NCBI RefSeq assembly: GCF_001444425.1
Contig: NZ_CP013189.1
Span: 2,852,001-2,916,000, forward strand
DNA from: Pseudohongiella spirulinae
GTDB taxonomy: Bacteria; Pseudomonadota; Gammaproteobacteria; Pseudomonadales; Pseudohongiellaceae
Direction: 5' to 3'
Length of the DNA stretch: 64,000 bases
Part shown: positions 51,003 through 62,398 of the stretch, piece by piece
Layout of the letters: every line of letters begins with the position of its first letter
Position numbering within the stretch: the first letter of the stretch is position 1
The notes under the pieces: model-generated
Databases searched by the model: none
What the model was told of the DNA's origin: nothing
Seen by the model: the letters and a program-made list of their open reading frames with translations, nothing else
Made by a program: the position numbers and the translations under genes

Positions 51003-51479
51003 TTACAGGTGCTCCACTTTGTCGATTTCGTATTCAATCTCGCCGGAAGGTGCCTTCACAACCACTTCGTCACCTTCCTCTTTGCCCATGATGGCGCGCG
51101 CAATCGGTGATGCCACTGAGATTTTACCGGCCTTAACATCGGCCTCATCCTCACCCACGATCTGATAACGCATAGTGGCCTCAGTATCCAGGTTCAGCAG
51201 CGTCACTGTTGCCCCGAAGATGACTTTGCCTGTTGCAGGGATCTGGGTGACATCAATAATCTCCGAGTCAGCCAGCTTGCCTTCAATTTCCTTTATACGC
51301 CCCTCGCAGAAACTCTGCTGCTCGCGAGCCGCATGGTACTCGGCGTTCTCCTTCAGATCGCCATGTTCCCGGGCTTCAGCGATTGCCTGAATAATCGCGG
51401 GTCGTTTTACCGTTTTCAACTCATTGAGCTCAGCGCGCAATCGCTCCGCTCCGCCAATGGTCATAGGCACTTTTCTCAT
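51003..51479 (-). CDS. greA: Transcription elongation factor GreA
   Basis: This 158-residue protein has an N-terminal coiled coil (about 8-75, with acidic tip residues in [17 protein letters not shown]) and a C-terminal FKBP-like domain. It rescues backtracked RNA polymerase by stimulating transcript cleavage. It follows carB on the same strand, as in pseudomonads. An intrinsic terminator at 51516-51560 lies in its leader, so read-through or a local promoter is needed. Confidence 0.97.
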   Translation of the reverse strand: MRKVPMTIGGAERLRAELNELKTVKRPAIIQAIAEAREHGDLKENAEYHAAREQQSFCEGRIKEIEGKLADSEIIDVTQIPATGKVIFGATVTLLNLDTEATMRYQIVGEDEADVKAGKISVASPIARAIMGKEEGDEVVVKAPSGEIEYEIDKVEHL

Positions 51480-51515
51480 ATCACTCTCGCAGATCCTGAA
51501 GATCCTTAATCAAAG

Positions 51516-51560
51516 AATAAAAAAAATACCGGCGGGATCCCCTGCTTAGGGAATCCCGCC
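51516..51560 (-). terminator. Intrinsic terminator in the carB-greA gap (greA leader)
   Basis: Minus strand: 8-bp stem (51531-51538 with 51553-51560), one mismatch, 4 more pairs, then an 8-base T run. It ends 37 bases before the greA ATG. It may stop carAB, or work as a leader terminator for greA. Confidence 0.88.
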
Positions 51561-51600
51561 AGCACCTTATTGAATCTATATAATGGACAGTTTATTGACA

Positions 51601-51617
51601 CTTGTCCATAGGACAAG
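51601..51617. repeat. Inverted repeat CTTGTCC-ATA-GGACAAG after carB
   Basis: A perfect 7-bp inverted repeat with a 3-base loop lies 14 bases past the carB stop. There is no T-run, so it is not a terminator on its own. It could be an RNA hairpin or a protein site upstream of greA. Confidence 0.7.
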
Positions 51618-51630
51618 CGAGTTTGCTGTT

Positions 51631-54600
51631 TCAGACCGCCTGATCCAGTCGCTGATGAAGCTCCTGGATGGTATAGACAGACAATTGGTCACCAAACTGC
51701 AGCGCATCGCATACCGCACTGGCGCTTGCCAGCGTTGTTGTGCAGAACACATCATGGCGCAGCGCCGTGCGGCGGATGGTAGAGGAATCGGCAATCGCCT
51801 GTTTGCCCTCTGTGGTATTGACCACCAGTGCGATCTCGTCATTCTTGATCATATCAACGATGTGCGGCCGACCTTCCATGACCTTATTAACCCGCCTCAC
51901 TGGCAGACCGGCAGCCTCGATGATGGCTGCCGTACCTGTTGTTGCTACCAGGCTGAACCCAAGTTGATGGAATCGACTGGCCACTTCAGCCACGCGCGGC
52001 TTGTCAGTTTCTCGCACACTGATGAATACCGTTCCGGACTTGGCAATCTCTTCACCCGCTCCCAACTGGGATTTGGCAAAGGCTTCGGCAAATGTTTCAC
52101 CAACCCCCATCACCTCACCAGTGGATTTCATTTCCGGCCCCAGAATCGGATCAACACCCGGGAACTTATTAAACGGGAACACAGCTTCCTTGACCGCATA
52201 AGTGCGAGGAATGATCTCTTTGGTAAAACCCTGCTCGGCCAGCGTATTGCCCACCATGCAACGGGCAGCCACTTTGGCAAGAGACACACCGATACACTTG
52301 GAGACAAATGGAACGGTTCTTGAAGCACGCGGGTTAACCTCGATCACATAAACTTCGCCGTCCTGATAGGCCATCTGCGCGTTCATCAGACCAACAACAC
52401 CCAGCTCTCTTGCCAGACTGGTGACCTGCTGGCGAATTTTGTCCTGCACTTGCGCAGGCAGATTATAGGGTGGCAGCGAACAGGCCGAGTCGCCTGAGTG
52501 CACTCCCGCCTGCTCAATATGCTGCATGATGGCGCCAACAACTACATCTTTGCCATCACTGACCAGATCAACATCGATCTCAATAGCTGCATTCAGGAAG
52601 TAATCCAGCAGCACCGGACTGTCGTTACCCACCTTGACCGTAGTGCGCATATAACGGGTCAGTTCTTCCTCGTTATAGACGATCTCCATGGCGCGACCAC
52701 CCAGCACATAGGAAGGGCGCACAACCAGCGGGTAAGAAATACGCTCGGCCTCGGTGATGCATTGCTCAACACTGCGCACGATGCAGTTCGGTGGCTGCTT
52801 GAGACCCAGCTTCAGAATTAATTGCTGGAAGCGTTCGCGGTCTTCAGCCAGATCGATGGCATCGGGCTTGGTCCCAATCACCGGCACCCCGGCCTGCTCC
52901 AGGCGAGTTGCCAGATTCAGCGGTGTCTGCCCGCCAAACTGAACAATCACACCGGCCGGCTTTTCCAGCTCAACGATTTCCAGCACATCCTCCAGCGTCA
53001 CCGGTTCAAAGTACAGGCGGTCAGAGATGTTATAGTCAGTCGATACTGTCTCCGGGTTGCAGTTGACCATGATGGTTTCATAACCATCCTCGCGCATCGC
53101 CAGGGCAGCGTGTACACAGCAGTAGTCAAACTCAATACCCTGACCGATGCGGTTTGGCCCGCCGCCCAGCACCATGATCTTCTTGCGATCACTGGGCTGC
53201 GCCTCGCAGATTTCCTCGTAGCAGGAATACATGTAGGCTGTTGTTGATTTGAATTCTGCAGCGCAGGTATCGACCCGCTTATAAACCGGGCGCACACCCA
53301 GGGCGTGACGATGGTCACGCACGTTCTGTTCCGGCTCGTCCAGCAGGGTGGCCAGCCGGGCATCTGAAAAGCCTTTGCGCTTGAGGGCAAACATCTGATC
53401 TTTGGTCAAGGCCTTCAGTGCCTGACCTGCCAGTTGCGCTTCGTCTTTAATCAGGTCTTCAATCTGCGCCAGGAACCAGGGGTCGATACCAGTCAGTTCA
53501 GTCACAGTTTCCAGGGACAAACCCTGACGGAAGGCGTCGCCAATATAACGAATACGGTCACTGCCGGCATCCATCAGCTCGCCACGCAGAATGTCCATGG
53601 CGTCACTTAGCCCGGTATCGAGTATCGGGTCGAAACCGCTGATACCCACTTCCAGGCCGCGCAACGCTTTCTGCAGGGATTCCTGGAAAGTGCGACCAAT
53701 GGCCATCACTTCACCCACAGACTTCATCTGGGTGGTGATACGGTCATTGGCTTCAGGGAATTTTTCGAAGGTAAAACGCGGGATTTTTGTAACGACATAG
53801 TCGATAGTCGGCTCGAAAGATGCGGGTGTTGCACCTCCGGTGATTTCGTTACTCAGCTCATCCAGTGTAAAGCCAACCGCCAGCTTGGCAGCAACCCGGG
53901 CAATCGGGAAGCCTGTGGCCTTGGATGCCAACGCGGATGATCTGGACACGCGCGGATTCATTTCAATAACGACCAGGCGGCCAGTCTTGGGACACATGCC
54001 GAACTGCACATTGGATCCACCCGTCTCAACGCCAATCTCGCGCAGCACGTCGATGGAAGCATTACGCAGAATCTGGAACTCTTTATCAGTCAGCGTCTGA
54101 GACGGCGCGACGGTAATTGAGTCGCCGGTATGTACACCCATGGCGTCGAAATTTTCAATGGTACAGACGATGATGCAGTTGTCGTTTTTGTCACGCACAA
54201 CTTCCATCTCATATTCTTTCCAGCCAATCAGTGATTCATCAATCAACAGCTCATTGGTGGGGGAAAGCTCCATGCCGCGAGTGCATATTTCAACAAATTC
54301 TTCTTTGTTATACGCAATGCCGCCGCCACTGCCGCCCATGGTAAACGAGGGGCGGATAATACAGGGGAAGCCAACCAGATCCAGCGCCGCAAACGCCTCA
54401 TCCATTGAGCGGGCGATGCCGTGACGCGGTGTTTCCAGGCCAATCGCCTTCATCGCGTCGTCGAACAATTCGCGATCTTCCGCCTTATCAATCGACTCGG
54501 CGCGCGCGCCGATCATTTCCACATTGTACTTGGCCAGCACGCCATGGCGCTCCAGGTCCAGCGCACAATTAAGCGCTGTCTGGCCACCCATGGTTGGTAA

Positions 54601-54858
54601 AATAGCGTCAGGACGCTCTTTTTCTATGATTTTTTCGACAATCTGCCAGGTAACCGGCTCAATGTAAGTTGCATCAGCCATTGCCGGGTCGGTCATGATG
54701 GTTGCCGGATTGGAGTTCACCAGAATCACCCGGTAACCTTCTTCGCGTAGCGCCTGGCAGGCCTGGGCACCTGAATAGTCAAACTCACAGGCCTGACCAA
54801 TTACAATCGGGCCAGCGCCGATAATCAGGATGCTATTAATATCTGTACGTTTAGGCAT
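51631..54858 (-). CDS. carB: Carbamoyl-phosphate synthase large subunit
   Basis: This 1075-residue protein makes carbamoyl phosphate from glutamine-derived ammonia, bicarbonate and two ATP, for arginine and pyrimidine synthesis. The two homologous ATP-grasp halves are complete ([17 protein letters not shown] first half; [17 protein letters not shown] second). A C-terminal allosteric MGS domain (about 940-1075) is where UMP and ornithine bind in E. coli. It is 36 bases downstream of carA. Confidence 0.98.
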   Translation of the reverse strand: MPKRTDINSILIIGAGPIVIGQACEFDYSGAQACQALREEGYRVILVNSNPATIMTDPAMADATYIEPVTWQIVEKIIEKERPDAILPTMGGQTALNCALDLERHGVLAKYNVEMIGARAESIDKAEDRELFDDAMKAIGLETPRHGIARSMDEAFAALDLVGFPCIIRPSFTMGGSGGGIAYNKEEFVEICTRGMELSPTNELLIDESLIGWKEYEMEVVRDKNDNCIIVCTIENFDAMGVHTGDSITVAPSQTLTDKEFQILRNASIDVLREIGVETGGSNVQFGMCPKTGRLVVIEMNPRVSRSSALASKATGFPIARVAAKLAVGFTLDELSNEITGGATPASFEPTIDYVVTKIPRFTFEKFPEANDRITTQMKSVGEVMAIGRTFQESLQKALRGLEVGISGFDPILDTGLSDAMDILRGELMDAGSDRIRYIGDAFRQGLSLETVTELTGIDPWFLAQIEDLIKDEAQLAGQALKALTKDQMFALKRKGFSDARLATLLDEPEQNVRDHRHALGVRPVYKRVDTCAAEFKSTTAYMYSCYEEICEAQPSDRKKIMVLGGGPNRIGQGIEFDYCCVHAALAMREDGYETIMVNCNPETVSTDYNISDRLYFEPVTLEDVLEIVELEKPAGVIVQFGGQTPLNLATRLEQAGVPVIGTKPDAIDLAEDRERFQQLILKLGLKQPPNCIVRSVEQCITEAERISYPLVVRPSYVLGGRAMEIVYNEEELTRYMRTTVKVGNDSPVLLDYFLNAAIEIDVDLVSDGKDVVVGAIMQHIEQAGVHSGDSACSLPPYNLPAQVQDKIRQQVTSLARELGVVGLMNAQMAYQDGEVYVIEVNPRASRTVPFVSKCIGVSLAKVAARCMVGNTLAEQGFTKEIIPRTYAVKEAVFPFNKFPGVDPILGPEMKSTGEVMGVGETFAEAFAKSQLGAGEEIAKSGTVFISVRETDKPRVAEVASRFHQLGFSLVATTGTAAIIEAAGLPVRRVNKVMEGRPHIVDMIKNDEIALVVNTTEGKQAIADSSTIRRTALRHDVFCTTTLASASAVCDALQFGDQLSVYTIQELHQRLDQAV

Positions 54859-54894
54859 AACTTAACCGTGTCTGAATATGAGTTGGCCACCGGA

Positions 54895-56043
54895 TCAACG
54901 GGCAGCGCGTTTTTCCATCAAGCTCACAAATTTATCGAACAGGGGTGCAATATCATGTGGGCCAGGGCTGGCCTCGGGATGCCCCTGGAATGCAAATGCT
55001 GGCTTATCCGTGCGTTCCACTCCCTGCAGGGAACCATCAAACAGCGATCGGTGGGTTGCCCGTAAATTAGCTGGCAGTGTCTTCTCATCAACAGCAAAAC
55101 CATGGTTCTGACTGGTGATCAGGACTGTGCCATCATCCAGGTTCTGTACCGGGTGGTTTGCTCCGTGATGCCCAAGTTGCATTTTGACAGTGCGCGCACC
55201 ACAGGCCAGCGCCAGCAATTGACAGCCCAGACAGATACCAAAAACCGGAATGTCTGTTTCCAGCACTTCACGGATTGCCGCAATGGCATAGTCGCAGGGC
55301 TCGGGATCACCCGGCCCGTTGGAAAGAAATACCCCATCAGGGTTCATCGCCAGCACCTCAGCCGCCGGTGTCTGTGCGGGCACGACAGTCACTTTGCAAT
55401 TTCTCTGCGCCAGCATCCGCAGGATATTGCGTTTGACTCCATAGTCATAGGCGACTACGTGGAAGGGGTTTTCGTGTTGCGGCTCCGGATAACCGACACC
55501 ACCCGGCAACCATTCACCCTGCGTCCACTCGTAATTCGCCGCCACTGAGACTTCTTTGGCAAGGTCCATGCCCTTCAGGCCCGGGAAAGCCCTGGCCTGC
55601 TCAATGGCGAAGGCTTCTCCCTTTTCGGCTAATAATTCGCCGCTGAGAATGCAGCCATTTAATGGCCCCTTGTCTCTTAATAGCTGAGTCAGCGCCCGGG
55701 TATCAATTTCGGCGATCGATACCACATTCTGATCTTTCAGAAACTCTTCCAGGCTTTGCTCGCTGCGCCAGTTACTGACCGTCATCGCCAGATTGCGGAT
55801 CACCAGGCCTGCCGCCCAGACACGATCAGATTCGTTATCCTCGGCATTGACGCCGGTATTGCCGATATGCGGATAAGTCAAAGTCACGACCTGCCTGGCA
55901 TAAGACGGATCGGTCAGGATTTCCTGGTAGCCGGTCATGGCCGTGTTAAAAACGACCTCCCCGCTGGTCAGACCCAGGGCACCGATAGCCTTGCCCCGAA
56001 AGACACTGCCATCTTCAAGGGCCAGAACTGCTGGATTATTCAA
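54895..56043 (-). CDS. carA: Carbamoyl-phosphate synthase small subunit
   Basis: This 382-residue glutaminase subunit has a class I amidotransferase domain with nucleophile in [12 protein letters not shown] and a catalytic histidine in [14 protein letters not shown]. The start is a TTG at 56043, with GGGAG 7 bases upstream; from memory E. coli carA also starts at UUG. A terminator-type hairpin sits 30 bases before the start codon, leaving no room for another promoter. Confidence 0.97.
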   Translation of the reverse strand: MNNPAVLALEDGSVFRGKAIGALGLTSGEVVFNTAMTGYQEILTDPSYARQVVTLTYPHIGNTGVNAEDNESDRVWAAGLVIRNLAMTVSNWRSEQSLEEFLKDQNVVSIAEIDTRALTQLLRDKGPLNGCILSGELLAEKGEAFAIEQARAFPGLKGMDLAKEVSVAANYEWTQGEWLPGGVGYPEPQHENPFHVVAYDYGVKRNILRMLAQRNCKVTVVPAQTPAAEVLAMNPDGVFLSNGPGDPEPCDYAIAAIREVLETDIPVFGICLGCQLLALACGARTVKMQLGHHGANHPVQNLDDGTVLITSQNHGFAVDEKTLPANLRATHRSLFDGSLQGVERTDKPAFAFQGHPEASPGPHDIAPLFDKFVSLMEKRAAR

Positions 56044-56072
56044 TGTGATCTCCCGGATGATAAGACAGGCGA

Positions 56073-56113
56073 AAAAAAGCGGAATGAAAGCTGCCTCTCA
56101 TTCCGCCTTTTTA
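56073..56113 (-). terminator. Terminator hairpin in the carA leader, likely attenuator
   Basis: Minus strand: a perfect 9-bp GCGGAATGA/TCATTCCGC stem extended by A-U pairs, loop of about 9, then a T7 tract. It is preceded by a U5 run. It lies between dapB and carA, and downstream of the likely carA promoter. Confidence 0.85.
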
Positions 56114-56160
56114 AAAATGCTGTCTTGTGTTGTGCTCAGTCATGTTCATACTGAGACGAA

Positions 56161-56190
56161 ATTATACGCAAACGGACCTGCAACTGTCTA
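56161..56190 (-). promoter_or_regulatory. Putative carAB promoter
   Basis: Minus strand: TAGACA (56185-56190), 18-bp spacer, consensus TATAAT (56161-56166). Transcription would start near 56154 and pass through the terminator hairpin before carA. The -35 box lies 16 bases after the dapB stop. Confidence 0.65.
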
Positions 56191-56205
56191 CGACGAATAC
56201 CGTCT

Positions 56206-57091
<886 letters not shown>

Positions 57092-57144
57092 CAGCAGCAG
57101 ACTCAGCTAAGCTTAAGGCAACACAGGAGTCAGTACGAAACAAA

Positions 57145-57711
57145 ATGAGTAAATCCCCGGTCTCAGGCCACGAATCAGAGCGAACCCGGCGTTACCAGGC
57201 CATGGTCGATGAGCTTTATCAGGACGTTTATCGCTATGCTTTCTGGTTAACCCGCAACCCGACTGTTGCTGAAGATCTGGTGCAGGAGACCTTCCTGCGC
57301 GCCTGGCGTTCCTTTGACAGCCTGCAAAGTGAGGGTGCCGCCAAGGCATGGCTTTTTACAATCCTGCGACGCGAAAACGCGCGCATGTATGAGCGCTACC
57401 GCCCCGAACTGGTGGACATTGATGATGTGGCCGTGGCTGAGGAAGGCAACATGGAGCCGGAACAACGACGTCGGCAGGCAGAATTACACCAGGCCATACT
57501 CAAACTGGAAAAAGAATACCGCGATCCACTGCTTTTGCAGGTAATCGGCGGGTTCAGCGGGAAAGAAATTGCCGGAATTCTCGATCTCAATAACAACACC
57601 GTGATGACACGGCTGTTTCGGGCCCGTAGCAAGCTTAAAGATATGCTGCACGACGAGCCCGATAAAACAATAGAACAGAATGATCTGCCATCTGAAGAAG
57701 TGACGGATTAA
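57145..57711 (+). CDS. ECF-type RNA polymerase sigma factor
   Basis: This 188-residue protein has sigma region 2 (about 22-90: DVYRYAFWLTRNPTVAEDLVQETFLRAWR) and region 4 (about 115-170: FSGKEIAGILDLNNNTVMTRLFRARSKL). AGGAG lies about 15 bases before the ATG, rather far. It is followed after 55 bases by a DUF3379 membrane protein, which is probably its anti-sigma factor (inference). The stress signal is unknown. Confidence 0.9.
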   Translation: MSKSPVSGHESERTRRYQAMVDELYQDVYRYAFWLTRNPTVAEDLVQETFLRAWRSFDSLQSEGAAKAWLFTILRRENARMYERYRPELVDIDDVAVAEEGNMEPEQRRRQAELHQAILKLEKEYRDPLLLQVIGGFSGKEIAGILDLNNNTVMTRLFRARSKLKDMLHDEPDKTIEQNDLPSEEVTD

Positions 57712-57766
57712 CAGGCAGTTATTATAAAAATCAGCACAACGACCACACCAGAGAGCGACTGACATA

Positions 57767-58504
57767 ATGGATGATTTGGAATTCCGGACCCGGGCATTCA
57801 GCAATCCGCTGGATGACCAGGCTGACTTCATTTCAGCGACAGAGACCGATGCGGCTCGCAGACAATTAGTCCATGAGCTTAAGGCTATGGAGCATCAACT
57901 CAAAGAAAGTCTTAATGCAACACCGGTGCCCGGAGATCTGCGAGAAAAGCTGCTGGCACATGCAAATGATACATCCCAGGAGGGCGCTGCAAAACACTCT
58001 TCATTTCGACGCCTGCCCTATGCAGCCGCCGCGACAGTGGTTCTTGGTGTATTTCTGGGCATCAATCTGGTTCAGTCTCGTCCCAGCGCACAGGATCTGG
58101 AGTTTCACGATGCGCTAGTCGAACACCTGTACCATGAAGAGCCCCGTTACTACTCATCGACCAGCCCCGACTGGTCAGACGTCATGAGCGTGTCGGCGGC
58201 AGCAGGCGCCGAACTGACTGCCACCCCGGAGTTGATGGCGCTGAAAATGCAATTTGCAAATTACTGCAACCTGGGCACTGATCAACAGGGCGCTCATTTG
58301 GTGACAATTGGCGAGCACGGGCCGGTCTCCATTGTATTTATCAAAAATACACCCGTCAGCAAGCGCATCACCATCAAAGATAGCCGTTTCCAGGGGCAGA
58401 TTATCCCAACTGAGCAGGGCAACATGGCCGTCATCGGGGAGAAGTCGGAACAGCTCGATCGTTACGAGAAACTGTTGACTGATAATCTGCACTGGTCCAT
58501 CTGA
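57767..58504 (+). CDS. DUF3379-family membrane protein, likely anti-sigma partner
   Basis: This 245-residue protein has an acidic cytosolic N-terminus (about 1-80), one membrane helix (about 84-102) and a C-terminal periplasmic domain of about 140 residues. This topology fits an anti-sigma factor. It lacks a zinc-binding HxxxCxxC ZAS motif, so it would not be a ZAS-type anti-sigma. DUF3379 proteins are often next to ECF sigma genes. No enzymatic motif is visible. GC-rich sequence with a 7-bp CGACCGG/CCGGTCG inverted repeat follows its stop. Confidence 0.8.
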   Translation: MDDLEFRTRAFSNPLDDQADFISATETDAARRQLVHELKAMEHQLKESLNATPVPGDLREKLLAHANDTSQEGAAKHSSFRRLPYAAAATVVLGVFLGINLVQSRPSAQDLEFHDALVEHLYHEEPRYYSSTSPDWSDVMSVSAAAGAELTATPELMALKMQFANYCNLGTDQQGAHLVTIGEHGPVSIVFIKNTPVSKRITIKDSRFQGQIIPTEQGNMAVIGEKSEQLDRYEKLLTDNLHWSI

Positions 58505-58555
58505 TGCAGCGCTGTCGGCAGCATGGCGCGACCGGCAGCGCATTACCCCCGGTCG

Positions 58556-60352
58556 TCAGAACAGCGCTTCATCCAGCGCCATGACCACATCGCTACCCGC
58601 ACTGATCTCCTCGGCCAATGATTTGTAGCGCGGCATAATGCGATCCAGAAAATAGCAACCGACCTGAATTTTAGCGCGATAGAAGTCACTGTCTTCAGTA
58701 CCGGCAGCCAGCGCATCTTCGGCCACTTTCACCATTCTTGCCCACATATAACAGTACAGAATGAGCGTCATCAGATCCAGATATGGCACCGAGGCCGCCC
58801 CCACCTCGTGGGGGTTTTCCGTATTAGCCTGGCGAATCAGATCGGTTGTCCTCACCAGACAGTCCAGCGCGTTGTCCAAAGCGGCCACAAAAGCTGCAAC
58901 CCGGCCATCCTTTTCCTGATCGATGAACTGGCGCATTTCGTCCAGCATTTCTTCCAGCATGCCTTCGCGGTCAAACACTACCTTGCGGCCCATCAGGTCA
59001 AGCGCCTGAATACCATTGGTGCCCTCATAAATCTGTGCGATCCGAGCATCACGCACATGCTGCTCCTGCCCCCATTCACGCACATAGCCGTGTCCGCCCA
59101 GCACCTGCTGACCCAGCACACAAGCCTCAAAGCCACGATCGGTAAACGCTGCCTTGGTGATTGGAGTCAACAACGCAACCAGCTTTGCGGCCCGCGCCTG
59201 ACGCTCTTCGTCCGGATGAAAATACACTATATCCAGCTGATTGCCGACATAGGCCGCCAATGCTCGACCGGCTTCGGTATTGGCTCGCATATTCAGCAGC
59301 ATCCGCCGCACATCCGGGTGTACCAACAGGGAGTCGGCCGCTTTGTCCGGCTGCGCAGGGCCCGCCGGTGAGCGCCCCTGAATGCGCTCGCGCGCATAAG
59401 CGGCCGCAGTCTGATACGAAGCATCGCCCAGGCCAAGCCCCTGCAGGCCAATCGTCAGACGCTCGTAATTCATCATGGTAAACATGCAGGCCAGACCCTT
59501 ATTGATTTCACCAACCAGGTAGCCGGTGGCATCGTCGAAATTCATGACACAGGTAGCCGAGCCCTTCAGGCCCATTTTGTGTTCGATGGACCCGCAGCTC
59601 ACCCCGTTAGAATCGCCGACATTACCATCACCATCGGGCAGAAATTTAGGAACCAGAAACAGCGATATTCCCCGCGGCCCGGCTGGTGCATCCGGCAACT
59701 TGGCCAGCACCAGATGGATAATGTTTTCACTCAGATCGTGCTCTCCGCCGGTGATAAAGATCTTGGTGCCACTGACTTTATAACTGCCATCTGACTGCGG
59801 TACGGCCCGGGTCTTGATCATACCCAGGTCAGTGCCGGCATGCGGCTCGGTCAGACACATGGTGGCGCTCCAGCTCCCGTCATACAGTTTCGGCAGATAC
59901 GCCTGTTTGAGATCATCAGAGGCGTGACGGGAGATGGCCAGCGAGGCACCGGCACTGAGCACGGCGTAAAGCGCCAGCGAGCTATTGGCCGCCATGATCA
60001 TTTCCTCAAAACACACGGCCAGTGTCTTGGGCATACCCTGGCCACCGTACTGGGGGTCACCTGCCAGACCAATCCAACCGCCTTCAGCGAAGGTGCGATA
60101 AGCATCTTTGAAACCACCCGGTGTCGTCACCTTGCCGCCGTCGAACTGACAGCCGATTTCGTCGCCTTGACGGTTCAGTGGTGCCAACAGACCTTCAGCC
60201 ACCTTGCCCGCTTCTTCCAGCACGCTATTGATCAGTTCAGCATTTACCTCGGCGGTGCCGGGCATTGAGGCCAGAAGCTGTTCCACATTGAACACTTCAT
60301 TCAGCACAAATTTCATATCTCGAACGGGGGCCTTGTAATCTGACACAGTCAT
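58556..60352 (-). CDS. Acyl-CoA dehydrogenase, DmdC/FadE5-type (about 600 residues)
   Basis: I place the start at ATG 60352 (598 residues), where the N-terminus reads MTVSDYKAPVRDMKFVLNEVF, the family pattern; a GTG 15 bases upstream lacks support. The N-terminal extension, FAD/substrate core (MCLTEPHAGTDLG, GGEHDLSENIIHL), QQVLGGHGYVREWGQE and YEGTNGIQALD mark the long acyl-CoA dehydrogenase family, which includes DmdC and several FadE forms. It oxidises an acyl-CoA thioester; chain length is unknown. A perfect palindrome lies about 70 bases upstream. Confidence 0.9.
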   Translation of the reverse strand: MTVSDYKAPVRDMKFVLNEVFNVEQLLASMPGTAEVNAELINSVLEEAGKVAEGLLAPLNRQGDEIGCQFDGGKVTTPGGFKDAYRTFAEGGWIGLAGDPQYGGQGMPKTLAVCFEEMIMAANSSLALYAVLSAGASLAISRHASDDLKQAYLPKLYDGSWSATMCLTEPHAGTDLGMIKTRAVPQSDGSYKVSGTKIFITGGEHDLSENIIHLVLAKLPDAPAGPRGISLFLVPKFLPDGDGNVGDSNGVSCGSIEHKMGLKGSATCVMNFDDATGYLVGEINKGLACMFTMMNYERLTIGLQGLGLGDASYQTAAAYARERIQGRSPAGPAQPDKAADSLLVHPDVRRMLLNMRANTEAGRALAAYVGNQLDIVYFHPDEERQARAAKLVALLTPITKAAFTDRGFEACVLGQQVLGGHGYVREWGQEQHVRDARIAQIYEGTNGIQALDLMGRKVVFDREGMLEEMLDEMRQFIDQEKDGRVAAFVAALDNALDCLVRTTDLIRQANTENPHEVGAASVPYLDLMTLILYCYMWARMVKVAEDALAAGTEDSDFYRAKIQVGCYFLDRIMPRYKSLAEEISAGSDVVMALDEALF

Positions 60353-60419
60353 ACTCCGGCTGCTCACACAGCAAAAACAGATAAATCCAGGAAATTAACT
60401 GCGAGTAAGTTAACGCCAC

Positions 60420-60435
60420 TTGACGTTAACGTCAA
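60420..60435. promoter_or_regulatory. Perfect 16-bp ACGT-containing palindrome
   Basis: TTGACGTTAACGTCAA is fully self-complementary, followed by a further AACGTCAAC repeat. It sits in the gap between the acyl-CoA dehydrogenase and bioD, about 70 bases upstream of the former. On the minus strand its TTGACG could be a -35 box. From memory it resembles sites of MerR-type LiuR regulators of acyl-CoA and branched-chain catabolism. Confidence 0.7.
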
Positions 60436-60455
60436 CGTCAACATGCACCAGGTAG

Positions 60456-61148
60456 TCAGTTGCCAGCCAGTGCAGCAAGATCAAGATAAGCGGCTGTTTC
60501 GTCAGGTGACTGCGCCGGAACAAACGGCAACTCCCCCAGCAGCGGCGCTTGCAGCATGCCCTGCAGCGTTTCAACATTCTGCCGGTCAACCGCAGAGCCC
60601 TCACCCAAATGATTGGCTACCCAGCCCGCCAGTTGCAAACCATCTCGCTGAATGGCTTCCGCCGTCAGTAGTGCGTGATTAATGCAGCCCAGCCTGATTC
60701 CCACTACCAGCACCACTGGCAACCGCAGTTCCAGAGCCAGCCCGGACAGCATTTCGCGATTGTTTAATGGCACCCGCCAACCACCGGCTCCCTCCAGAAC
60801 CGTGAAGTCTGCGCGCGCCATGAGCACGGCGCGGGCCATACCCACCAAGCGTGAAAGGGACAACTGACGACCTTCCGAGGCGGCTGCCAGATGCGGTGCA
60901 ATAGCGGCCTGCAGGGCTACCGGATTAACCTGTTCGTAGGGCAAATCAATTGAGCATTGTGCCTGCAAGGCCAGCGCATCACCATTACGCAAACCCTCAG
61001 CTGTGCTTTCACATCCTGACGCTACCGGTTTCATGGCTGCCGTTTGCAAGCCGGCCTTTCTGGCCGCAGCAAGCAATGCGCATGACACATGCGTCTTGCC
61101 AACTTCTGTGTCAGTGCCAGTAACAAACACGGCCTTGGGTAAACTCAT
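60456..61148 (-). CDS. bioD: Dethiobiotin synthetase
   Basis: This 230-residue ATPase carboxylates 7,8-diaminopelargonate. VTGTDTEVGKT is its P-loop, KPVASG provides the lysine, and LEGAGGWRVPL is the conserved segment. It is the last gene of the biotin operon. Its start is 29 bases after the bioF stop; bioH and bioC, common between them in pseudomonads, are absent. Confidence 0.96.
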   Translation of the reverse strand: MSLPKAVFVTGTDTEVGKTHVSCALLAAARKAGLQTAAMKPVASGCESTAEGLRNGDALALQAQCSIDLPYEQVNPVALQAAIAPHLAAASEGRQLSLSRLVGMARAVLMARADFTVLEGAGGWRVPLNNREMLSGLALELRLPVVLVVGIRLGCINHALLTAEAIQRDGLQLAGWVANHLGEGSAVDRQNVETLQGMLQAPLLGELPFVPAQSPDETAAYLDLAALAGN

Positions 61149-61177
61149 TACAGCTCCTGTTAAATTAGCCAGTCACG

Positions 61178-62398
61178 TCATGCACGATCCTGCAGATATT
61201 CCGCTACCTCTGCCAGTGCGTCCAGCAGGCGTTGCAAATGCTCATCACTGTGCACCGCACTCAGCGTGATGCGCAGCCTGGATTGTCCGACCGGCACAGT
61301 GGGTGGTCTGATTGCACTGACCTGCAGCCCACGCTGCTTGAGTAATTGACTGACCGCCTGGGCGGTTGCGGCATCACCAAGCATCAATGCCTGCACCGGC
61401 GAATTGCCCGGCAATAGTTTCAGGCCCAGCATCAGCGTCGTTGTGCGAAAACGTTCGATCAATTCCTGAAGTCGTGCACGGCGCCAATGCTCTTGCCTCA
61501 ATAGCGCAAGACTGGTTCGGGTGGCTTCGGCCAAGGCAGGCGACATCGCCGTTGTGAAGACATAGGTTCTCGCAAACTGAGTGAGATAATCAATCAGCAG
61601 ATCGTCTCCGGACACAAAAGCGCCTGCCGTGCCAAACGCTTTGCCAAAAGTTCCAACCAGCACCGGCACCTGCTGCTGCGTCAATCCGGCATCCGCCACA
61701 ACCCCGCGGCCTTGCGGCCCCAAACATCCGATACCGTGGGCATCATCAACCATCAACACGGCATCATGATGCAATGCGAGGTCAGCCAGATCGGCCAGCG
61801 GAGCGCAATCACCGTCCATGCTGAAAACGCCATCAGTGACTACCAGCGCCATGCTTTCGGTGGTTCGCCTGCGGTCAAAGTTGCCAAGCATGTTTGACAG
61901 CGATTCGAGATCAACATGGGGATAGCGTTTTGACTCCGCCCGACTAAGCCAGCCGCCATCGAGCAGTGAGGCGTGATTCAATGCGTCATGACACACCAGG
62001 TCATCGGGCCGGGTTAGTGCATTAATCACCCCGATATTGGCCATGTATCCGGTTGAAAACAACATCACCCGATCACGCCCGCAAAAATCGGCCAGCTCCT
62101 CGCACAGTTGCTCATGAACGCGGCAATGACCGGTCACCAGATGCGAGGCGCCACTGCCCACACCGTACTCTTTGGCACCTCTGATCAAGGCCGCCACCAC
62201 ATCAGGATGATGAGACAGACCCAGGTAGTCATTGCTGCAAAAATTCACAAAGAGCCGGCCATCAATTACCTGCTCAAGCCCGCAGCCCGGATCGCGCAGC
62301 AAGGTCTGGCGATACAGATGACGGGAGTGACGCTCTGTCAGCGATTGTCGCAAACGCTCACCTAAAATTGTGACACCGGGCACTAAATTTTCGCTCAC
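61178..62398 (-). CDS. bioF: 8-amino-7-oxononanoate synthase
   Basis: This 406-residue PLP enzyme condenses alanine with a pimeloyl thioester. [30 protein letters not shown] and the lysine region VGTFGKAFG are conserved. It starts at a GTG at 62398 that overlaps the bioB stop by 4 bases (GTGA), so translation is coupled. Confidence 0.95.
   Translation of the reverse strand: MSENLVPGVTILGERLRQSLTERHSRHLYRQTLLRDPGCGLEQVIDGRLFVNFCSNDYLGLSHHPDVVAALIRGAKEYGVGSGASHLVTGHCRVHEQLCEELADFCGRDRVMLFSTGYMANIGVINALTRPDDLVCHDALNHASLLDGGWLSRAESKRYPHVDLESLSNMLGNFDRRRTTESMALVVTDGVFSMDGDCAPLADLADLALHHDAVLMVDDAHGIGCLGPQGRGVVADAGLTQQQVPVLVGTFGKAFGTAGAFVSGDDLLIDYLTQFARTYVFTTAMSPALAEATRTSLALLRQEHWRRARLQELIERFRTTTLMLGLKLLPGNSPVQALMLGDAATAQAVSQLLKQRGLQVSAIRPPTVPVGQSRLRITLSAVHSDEHLQRLLDALAEVAEYLQDRA

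Noticed and set aside
56111-56149. Possible 12-codon leader peptide before carA
   Set aside because: It has no ribosome site and starts about 5 bases from the predicted RNA start, so it is noted but not called as a gene.
58525-58555. CGACCGG/CCGGTCG inverted repeat between the DUF3379 gene and the acyl-CoA dehydrogenase
   Set aside because: It has no T tract, and convergent gene ends often have such hairpins; not called as a terminator.
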